Part shown: piece after piece, positions 30,616 through 36,579 of the stretch | Position numbering within the stretch: the first letter of the stretch is position 1 | Layout of the letters: each line of letters opens with the position of its first letter | Origin: Streptomyces silvae | GTDB taxonomy: Bacteria > Actinomycetota > Actinomycetes > Streptomycetales > Streptomycetaceae | Assembly (NCBI RefSeq): GCF_016745505.1 | Contig: NZ_JAERUC010000187.1 | Span: forward strand, 1 to 49,258 | DNA: 49,258 bases | Direction of reading: 5' to 3' | Notes under the pieces: generated by a model | What the model saw: only the letters and a program-made list of their open reading frames with translations | Told to the model about the DNA's origin: nothing | The model's database searches: none | Made by a program: the position numbers and the translations under genes

Positions 30616-32235
30616 TCACTCTAGAGGGGCGCCGTCCCGCAGCAGGAAGCGCTGGAGCTTTCCCGTGGCGGTCCTGGGGAGTTCGGGCAGGAACACGAAG
30701 GCGCGCGGGCACTTGTGCGGTGCCAGCTCGGCCTTCATGTGCGCCCGCAGCTCGTCGTCCGACAGCACCGCACCCTCGCGCGGCACGACGTACGCCGCGA
30801 CGATCTGGCCGCGCAGCTCGTCCACGCGCCCCACCACCGCCGCCTCGGCGACGTCGGGATGGCGCAGGAGCGCCTCCTCGACCTCGGGGCCCGCGATGTT
30901 GTACCCGGCGGAGATGATCATGTCGTCGGCGCGGGCGACGTAGCGGAAGTAGCCGTCGGGCTCGCGGACATAGGTGTCGCCGGTGATGTTCCAGCCGTGG
31001 CGTACGTACACCCGCTGGCGCTCGTCGGCGAGATACCGGCAGCCGACCGGTCCGCGTACGGCCAGCAGGCCGGGCTCGCCGTCGGGCAGCTCCTCGCCGT
31101 CCTCGTCCACCACACGCGCCTGCCAGCCGGGCACGGGAACACCGGTGGTGCCGGGGCGGATCGCCCCGTCGGCGGCGGAGATGAAGATGTGCAGCAGCTC
31201 GGTCGCCCCGATGCCGTTGATGATGCGCAGCCCCGTCCGCTCGTACCAGGCCCGCCAGGTCGCGGCGGGGAGGTTCTCCCCGGCCGAGACGCAGCGGCGC
31301 AGCGCGGACAGGTCGTGGCCGTCGAGCGCGTCGAGCATCACGCGGTACGCGGTCGGCGCGGTGAACAGCACCGAGACCCGGTGGGCGGCGAGCGCCGGCA
31401 GCAGCTGTTTGGGGCCCGCCTGTTCGAGCAGCAGGGCCGAGGCGCCGGACCGCAGCGGGAAGATGACCAGCCCGCCGAGCCCGAAGGTGAAGCCGAGCGG
31501 CGGGCTGCCGGTGAACACGTCGTCGGGGCCGGGCCGAAGGACGTGCCGGGCGAACGTGTCGGCGACGGCCAGCACATCGCGGTGGGTGTGCATACAGCCC
31601 TTGGGCCGCCCGGTGGTGCCGGAGGTGAAGGCGATGAGCGCGATGTCGTCGGCGGCGGTGTCCACCGCCCTGCAGGGCCCCGGCCGGCCCGCCGCGAGCG
31701 CCGTCAGGTCGTCCGGCGCGTCACCCCCGTACGCCGTGACGCGCAGCCCGGGTACCTGTGCCGCGGCCAGGTCGTCGACCGACCGGGCGTCGCACAGGGC
31801 GTGGCCGACGCGCGCGAGGGAGCAGATGGTGGCGAGCTCCGACGCCCGCTGCTGGGCCAGCACCGTCACCGCGACCGCACCGGCCTTCATCACGGCGAGC
31901 CAGCAGGCCGCGAGCCAGGGTGTGGTGGGTCCGCGCAGCAGCACCCGGTTGCCGGGAACGACGCCCAGATCGTGTGTCAGCACCTGGGCGATCCGGTCCA
32001 CCCGGTCCCGCAGCTCCCCGTAGCTCCAGATTCCGCCGTCGGCGGTCCGGAAGGCGGGTCGGCCGGGGCCGAAGCGGGCGGCGGTGCGGTCGAGCAGCTC
32101 GTACCCGCAGTTCAGCCGGTCCGGGTAGGCCAGTTCGGGAAGGTCGAAGACCAGCTCCGGCCAGTCCTCGGCGGGCGGGAGGTGGTCGCGCGCGAAGGTG
32201 TCCGTGTGCGCGCTCGCGGTACCTGACGGCTTCAT
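30616..32235 (-). CDS. Aryl-CoA ligase, probably 2-aminobenzoate-CoA ligase
   Basis: A 539-residue adenylate-forming enzyme of the benzoate-CoA ligase branch. Motifs: SGTTGRPKGCMHTHRD (P-loop), GATELLHIFISA, YVARADDMIISAGYNIAGPEVEEAL (hinge) and TGKLQRF (catalytic Lys). The opening (FARDHLPPAEDWPELVFDLPELAYPDRLN) is like 2-aminobenzoate-CoA ligases. It would activate the free acid as the first step of the pathway whose second step is the fused monooxygenase/reductase. Substrate assignment is from sequence feel and context, so benzoate or salicylate cannot be excluded. It is the first gene of a minus-strand transcript with paaX. The ATG has GGGAG 12 bases upstream. Confidence 0.88.
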   Translation of the reverse strand: MKPSGTASAHTDTFARDHLPPAEDWPELVFDLPELAYPDRLNCGYELLDRTAARFGPGRPAFRTADGGIWSYGELRDRVDRIAQVLTHDLGVVPGNRVLLRGPTTPWLAACWLAVMKAGAVAVTVLAQQRASELATICSLARVGHALCDARSVDDLAAAQVPGLRVTAYGGDAPDDLTALAAGRPGPCRAVDTAADDIALIAFTSGTTGRPKGCMHTHRDVLAVADTFARHVLRPGPDDVFTGSPPLGFTFGLGGLVIFPLRSGASALLLEQAGPKQLLPALAAHRVSVLFTAPTAYRVMLDALDGHDLSALRRCVSAGENLPAATWRAWYERTGLRIINGIGATELLHIFISAADGAIRPGTTGVPVPGWQARVVDEDGEELPDGEPGLLAVRGPVGCRYLADERQRVYVRHGWNITGDTYVREPDGYFRYVARADDMIISAGYNIAGPEVEEALLRHPDVAEAAVVGRVDELRGQIVAAYVVPREGAVLSDDELRAHMKAELAPHKCPRAFVFLPELPRTATGKLQRFLLRDGAPLE

Positions 32236-32249
32236 GAAGCATCGCTCCC

Positions 32250-32313
32250 TGATCCGGCTGATCCGGCCTGATCCAAACGAAGACCCTGGTCGCTCTTGGA
32301 GCGTATCGTTTGG
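32250..32313. promoter_or_regulatory. Operator-like repeats in the divergent ligase / acyl-CoA dehydrogenase promoter
   Basis: CCAAACGA (32273-32280) and TCGTTTGG (32306-32313) are a perfect 8-base inverted repeat with a 25-base gap. On the ligase side TGATCC occurs three times at 32250, 32259 and 32269. Long-spaced inverted repeats are typical for PaaX binding, and the regulator gene is in the operon controlled by this region. Confidence 0.55.
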
Positions 32314-32363
32314 GTGACGGTAGTCAACGGTCCGCGATAAGTCGTGACAAGAGAGGCGCCGGT

Positions 32364-33494
32364 ATGACGGCATTCTCCCTCGATCCCGGTCGAACCGCCT
32401 GGTGCGACGAGCTGTACACCCTCGCCCGCGATGAGCTGCGCCCCCTCGCGGAGAAGGGTGAGCCCGGCCATGTCAACCGCCCGCTCGTCGCCGCCCTCGG
32501 CGGGCTGGGGCTCCTGGAGCGGCTCCTCGGCTCGGGCGCGCTCGACCTCTGCCTGATGCGCGAGTCGCTGGCGCGCGGCTGCACCGAGGCGGAGACCGCA
32601 CTCGCCCTCCAGGGCCTCGGATCCGGCCCGGTCCGCCTGGCCGGCACCGAGGCCCAGCGCGCACGGTGGCTCCCCGAGGTCAGCGCGGGCCGCGCCGTCG
32701 CCGCCTTCGCGCTCAGCGAGCCGGGCGCCGGATCCGACGCGGCGGCGCTCGCCCTCGCCGCACGGCCCGCCCCGGACGGCGGCTGGCGGCTCACCGGCGA
32801 GAAGTGCTGGATCTCCAACGCCCCCGAGGCCGACTTCTACACCGTCTTCGCCCGGACGGGCGAGGGCGCCGGAGCCCGTGGCGTCACCGCGTTCCTCGTC
32901 CCCGCCGACCGCCCCGGGCTCACCGGGACGCCCCTGGAGATGCTCTCCCCGCACCCCATCGGCGCGCTGGACTTCGACGGCGTACCGGTGAGCGCCGACG
33001 ACGTGCTCGGTGAGCCAGGCCGGGGGTTCCGGGTCGCCATGGACACCCTGAACCTCTTCCGGCCCAGCGTCGGAGCGTTCGCCGTGGGCATGGCCCGTGC
33101 CGCGCTCGACGCGACCCTGGAGCACACCGCCGACCGCACCGCCTTCGGGGCCCCGCTCAAGGACCTCCAGGCGGTCTCGCACCAGGTCGCCGAGATGGCC
33201 ACCCGCACCGAGGCCGCCCGCCTCCTGGTCTACGCGGCCGCCGCCGCCCACGACGCGGGGGAGCCGGGCGTGCCCCGGCGCGCCGCCATGGCCAAGCTGT
33301 ACGCCACCGAGACCGCGCAGTACGTCGTCGACGCGGCCGTCCAGCTGCACGGCGCCCGCGCCCTGCGCCGCGGCCATCTGCTCGAACACCTCTACCGGGA
33401 GGTCCGCGCGCCCCGGATCTACGAGGGCGCCACCGAGGTACAGCGCACCATCATCGCCAAGGAGTTGTACGCAATCCAGGAGACCCCCGCATGA
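32364..33494 (+). CDS. Acyl-CoA dehydrogenase
   Basis: A 376-residue FAD enzyme. Motifs: AAFALSEPGAGSDAAAL (FAD/substrate loop), GEKCWISNAPEADFYTVFART, the C-terminal catalytic-base region RIYEGATEVQRTIIAKELY, and VQLHGARALRRGHLLEHLYREVRAPR. Length matches the family. In the proposed pathway it would oxidise a reduced, ring-derived acyl-CoA; no single substrate can be fixed. ATG at 32364 follows AGAGAGG. It overlaps the Rid-family gene by ATGA, so the two are translationally coupled. Confidence 0.9.
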   Translation: MTAFSLDPGRTAWCDELYTLARDELRPLAEKGEPGHVNRPLVAALGGLGLLERLLGSGALDLCLMRESLARGCTEAETALALQGLGSGPVRLAGTEAQRARWLPEVSAGRAVAAFALSEPGAGSDAAALALAARPAPDGGWRLTGEKCWISNAPEADFYTVFARTGEGAGARGVTAFLVPADRPGLTGTPLEMLSPHPIGALDFDGVPVSADDVLGEPGRGFRVAMDTLNLFRPSVGAFAVGMARAALDATLEHTADRTAFGAPLKDLQAVSHQVAEMATRTEAARLLVYAAAAAHDAGEPGVPRRAAMAKLYATETAQYVVDAAVQLHGARALRRGHLLEHLYREVRAPRIYEGATEVQRTIIAKELYAIQETPA

Positions 33495-33892
33495 ATCCGA
33501 TCACCCGGATCAACCCCGCCGAACTCGCCCCGCCCACCGGCTTCTCGCACGCCGTCACCGCCACCGGAGGCCGGCTGGTCTTCCTCGCCGGCCAGACGGC
33601 GCTGGACGGCGACGGGAAGGTCGTCGGGGCCACCCTGCCGGAGCAGTTCGAGACGGCCCTGGGCAATCTGCTCACCGCCCTGCGCGCGGCGGGCGGGGCC
33701 CCGTCCGCCCTGGCCAGGGTCACCGTGTACGCCACCGATGTGGCCGACTACCGCGCCCACGTACCCGAACTGGGCGAGATCTGGCGGCGGCTGGCGGGGC
33801 GTGAGTACCCGGCGATGGCCGTCATCGGGGCGGTCAGGCTCTGGGACGAGCAGGCGAGGGTCGAGATCGACGGCATCGCCGTGCTGGACTGA
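33491..33892 (+). CDS. Rid-family (YjgF/YER057c/UK114) protein, variant active site
   Basis: A 133-residue Rid-family protein: FSHAVTATGGRLVFLAGQTALDGDGKVVG, QFETALGNLLTALRAAGG, VTVYATDVADYRAHVP, then PAMAVIGAVRLWDEQARVEIDGIAVLD. In archetypal RidA the PxR motif carries the Arg that binds the 2-imino acid carboxylate; here that position is Met (PAM), so it is not a standard RidA deaminase and is closer to the Rid groups without that Arg. The product of the fused monooxygenase/reductase is an enamine-type acyl-CoA, so a hydrolysis or isomerisation role in amino-group removal is attractive but inferred. Its start overlaps the acyl-CoA dehydrogenase stop. Confidence 0.88.
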   Translation: MNPITRINPAELAPPTGFSHAVTATGGRLVFLAGQTALDGDGKVVGATLPEQFETALGNLLTALRAAGGAPSALARVTVYATDVADYRAHVPELGEIWRRLAGREYPAMAVIGAVRLWDEQARVEIDGIAVLD

Positions 33893-33901
33893 GAAGGCAC
33901 C

Positions 33902-33931
33902 GGGGGCGGTGCGGCAGGCCGCACCGCCCCC
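33902..33931. terminator. Bidirectional hairpin between Rid-family gene and FAD monooxygenase
   Basis: A 13-bp perfect GC stem (33902-33914 with 33919-33931) and a 4-base CAGG loop between convergent stop codons. Confidence 0.85.
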
Positions 33932-33952
33932 GCAACGCCTGCTGCCCGCCGG

Positions 33953-35086
33953 TCAGTACGGCTTGACCAGGACATGGGCGGCGCCCGGCATCCCGACCTT
34001 CAGGAGCTCGTCCTCCTCGGGCGTCGTCGCGCTGCCCGTCTCCTCCTTCAGGAGTGCGCGCGAGAGGTTCTGCACGAACATCGCGCGGGGACGGCGACGG
34101 TCCTCCCACGCGGCGAGCGCCGCCGTGACGTCGTCCTCCGCGTCCAGGGACCGGGCCAGCACCAGCGCGTCCTCCACCGCCATCGCCGCGCCCTGCGCGA
34201 GGTTCGGGGTGCTCGCGTGCGCGGCGTCACCGGCGATGACGACCCGGCCCACGTGCCAGGGGGCGTCCACCGTGACCTGCGAGATGCGCGAGTAGACGAC
34301 GCCCTCCGCCGTGGTGACCGTGGCCAGCGCCTCCGCGACGGGCCCGCCGAACGCGGCGAGACGCTCACCGAGCTGCTCGTGCGCCCGCGCCGGGTCCGGG
34401 CGGAAGTCCGGCTCCTCGGCCGTCACGGCGGCCAGGTACATCAGCTCGTCCGTGATCGGGGTGAGCAGGGCCTTCGTCGACGTACGGCCGGCGCTCACCA
34501 CGACGCCCTGGATCTCGGGCAGACGGGGCACGGTGACACGCCAGTTGGCGAAGCCGGTGTACTCGGGGGTGAAGCGGTCGCCGTACAGCCGGCTGCGCAG
34601 CGGGGAGCCGATGCCGTCGAAGCCGACGACGAGGTCCCAGCGGGCCGAGGAGCCGTCGGACAGGGTCACCTCGACACCGGAGCCGTCGTCGCTCAGCTCG
34701 CTGATCGTCGTACCGAAGCGGATCGGGACGCCCGCGGCGGCCGTGGCGTCGCCCAGCACCTTCGCCAGGGCGGGGCGCGGTATGCCGCTGCTCGCGGGGG
34801 CGCCGTCCATGCGGGTCTGCGGGATCTTGGCGAGCGTGGTGCCGGCCGGGTCGCAGATGGTCAGCACCTCCCACGGGAAGCCGGCCGCCACGCACGCGTC
34901 GAGGACGCCGATCTCACGCATCACGTGCAGGGCGTTCGACGGCTGGATGATGCCGACGCCGAGCGCGTCCAGCTCGTCACGGAGTTCGACGACCTCGGCG
35001 GTGTGCCCGCTCCGGGCGAGTGCCACGGCGAGGGTGAGCCCGCCGATGCCGCCACCATGGACCAGTACACGCAGGGGTGTTGTCAT
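33953..35086 (-). CDS. FAD-dependent monooxygenase at the end of conservon 2
   Basis: A 377-residue class A flavoprotein hydroxylase. GGGIGGLTLAVALARSGH is the FAD Rossmann motif at the N-terminus, VVGFDGIGSPLR the second FAD/NAD(P)H motif, and VVIAGDAAHASTPNLAQGAAMAVEDALVLA the ribityl-binding GD motif. Substrate unknown. It is encoded 66 bases downstream of the conservon GTPase in the same direction, the place normally held by a P450. The start region (CCGATATGACAAC) is the same as that of the GTPase gene, suggesting similar translation signals. A plus-strand purine-rich stretch (35100-35140) fills the gap. Confidence 0.9.
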   Translation of the reverse strand: MTTPLRVLVHGGGIGGLTLAVALARSGHTAEVVELRDELDALGVGIIQPSNALHVMREIGVLDACVAAGFPWEVLTICDPAGTTLAKIPQTRMDGAPASSGIPRPALAKVLGDATAAAGVPIRFGTTISELSDDGSGVEVTLSDGSSARWDLVVGFDGIGSPLRSRLYGDRFTPEYTGFANWRVTVPRLPEIQGVVVSAGRTSTKALLTPITDELMYLAAVTAEEPDFRPDPARAHEQLGERLAAFGGPVAEALATVTTAEGVVYSRISQVTVDAPWHVGRVVIAGDAAHASTPNLAQGAAMAVEDALVLARSLDAEDDVTAALAAWEDRRRPRAMFVQNLSRALLKEETGSATTPEEDELLKVGMPGAAHVLVKPY

Positions 35087-35152
35087 ATCGGATCTCTCCA
35101 GGCGGGAAAGGGAGGGGAAGGGAGGAGAAGAGGTCGAAGAGGTGGGCGCCGG

Positions 35153-35722
35153 TCAGCCGACGGCCGCGGGCAGGCTCATCAGGTGGTCGACCAGGGCGAG
35201 CAGCACATCGCGGCCGAAGGTCCGCTCCCGGACGTCACCGACCAGCAGCGGGACATGGGGATCCAGGTCCAGGGCGGCCCGGATCTCCTCGGTGGTCCGG
35301 GTGTTGTGCCCGTGGAAGCAGTTGATCGCCACCACGAACGGGATGTCCCTGCTCTCGAAGAAGTCGATCGAGGCGAAACTCGTCTCGAGCCGGCGGGTAT
35401 CGGCGATCACGACGCCGCCGAGCGCGCCGTTGACCAGGTCGTTCCACATGAACCAGAAGCGTTCCTGGCCCGGCGTGCCGAAGAGGTACACCACCAGCTC
35501 CGGGCTGACCGTGATGCGGCCGAAGTCCAGCGCCACGGTGGTGGTGTTCTTCCGGCCGACCCCGGTGAGGCTGTCGACGCCGACGCTCGCCTGGGTGAGG
35601 TACTCCTCGGTGCGCAGCGGCGCCACCTCGCTCACGGCGCCCACCAGGGTGGTCTTTCCGACGCCGAAGCCACCGGCTATGAGGATCTTGACGGCGGAAG
35701 GCGCCGTCGGACTGGTTGTCAT
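35153..35722 (-). CDS. Conservon small GTP-binding protein (CvnD type), second copy
   Basis: A 189-residue Ras-like protein: P-loop GGFGVGKTTL, TTTVALDFGRI (switch region), GTPGQERFWFMW (G3) and AINCFHG in place of NKxD. More typical of CvnD than the copy in conservon 1 (KILIAGGFGVGKTTLVGAVSEV). It follows the DUF742 gene by 6 bases. Probably membrane-recruited by the kinase/roadblock complex encoded upstream. Confidence 0.93.
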   Translation of the reverse strand: MTTSPTAPSAVKILIAGGFGVGKTTLVGAVSEVAPLRTEEYLTQASVGVDSLTGVGRKNTTTVALDFGRITVSPELVVYLFGTPGQERFWFMWNDLVNGALGGVVIADTRRLETSFASIDFFESRDIPFVVAINCFHGHNTRTTEEIRAALDLDPHVPLLVGDVRERTFGRDVLLALVDHLMSLPAAVG

Positions 35723-35728
35723 ATCGGT

Positions 35729-36145
35729 TCAGAGTCTCCGGAGTCCGTCTCGTACGGCGGCGAGCAGGCCCATGTCGGCGCCGCCGGACGCCCGCGCCAC
35801 CGTCAGCGGGGCGCGGGCCAGCAGCAGGTCCTGGGCGACCAGATCGGCCAGCAGGATCTTGGTCACCGAGACCGGCAGATCGAGGCCGGCGGCGACCTCG
35901 GCGACCGCCGCCGGCCGGCGGCAGCGGTCCAGGATCATGCGGTGCTCCGGCTGGAGCCGGCCCACCCGCAGGGGCACACCGTGCTCGTCCACCGCCTGCT
36001 CGGCGGTGGTGAGCACGGTGATGAGGCTGAAGTCGTCCCGTTCGGGGGCGGTCCGGCCACGGGTGATCGTGTAGGGGCGCACCATGGTGTGCGCGCCGTC
36101 CTCGGTCTCCTGCTCGTCCTCCTCCTCGTAGCGGTAGGAGGTCAC
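35729..36145 (-). CDS. DUF742 family protein (CvnC type), second copy
   Basis: A 138-residue DUF742 protein. It opens with an acidic stretch (YEEEDEQETEDGAHTMVRPYTITRGRTAP) and has the winged-helix-like core EHRMILDRCRRPAAVAEVAAGLDLPVSVTKILLADLVAQDLL. GTG start at 36145 overlaps the roadblock stop codon (GTGA). The open frame runs far upstream inside the neighbour genes; that part is not coding. Confidence 0.92.
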   Translation of the reverse strand: MTSYRYEEEDEQETEDGAHTMVRPYTITRGRTAPERDDFSLITVLTTAEQAVDEHGVPLRVGRLQPEHRMILDRCRRPAAVAEVAAGLDLPVSVTKILLADLVAQDLLLARAPLTVARASGGADMGLLAAVRDGLRRL

Positions 36146-36579
36146 ACCCGCTGCCCGTCCCCGGTGCCGAAGGCGTCGAAGTCGCCGCGGACCGGTGCGG
36201 TGAGCTTCTGGCCGACCTGCTGCACCAGGTTGTGCATCGCCAGCGACATCACCTCGGCGTCCACCTCCTGGGAGGCGACGACCGCGAGGTGGGTGCCCTG
36301 GCCGGCGGCGATGATGAAGAGCCAGAGGTCGGCGAGCTCGACGATCACCTGATGGACCGAACCGCCGTCGAACAGCTGGCCGACCCCGCGGGCGAGGCTC
36401 TGCTGGCCCGTGCATATCGCGGCGAGGCGCTCGGCGTCGGCGCGCTCGATGCTCCGGGAGTGGCTCACCACCAGTCCGTCGTCGGACAGCAGCACGGCGT
36501 TCAGTGTCTCGGCGACCGAGTCCACCAGACCGTCGAGCAGCCAGTCCAGATCCTGGAGGGTGGCCGTTGTGCGTGTCAT
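36142..36579 (-). CDS. Roadblock/LC7 domain protein (CvnB type), second copy
   Basis: A 145-residue roadblock protein: DLDWLLDGLVDSVAETLNAVLLSDDGLVVSHS, LAAICTGQQSLARGVGQLFDGG, and LFIIAAGQGTHLAVVASQEVDAEVMSLAMHNLVQQVG. It overlaps the kinase gene by ATGA and the DUF742 gene by GTGA. Confidence 0.95.
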   Translation of the reverse strand: MTRTTATLQDLDWLLDGLVDSVAETLNAVLLSDDGLVVSHSRSIERADAERLAAICTGQQSLARGVGQLFDGGSVHQVIVELADLWLFIIAAGQGTHLAVVASQEVDAEVMSLAMHNLVQQVGQKLTAPVRGDFDAFGTGDGQRV

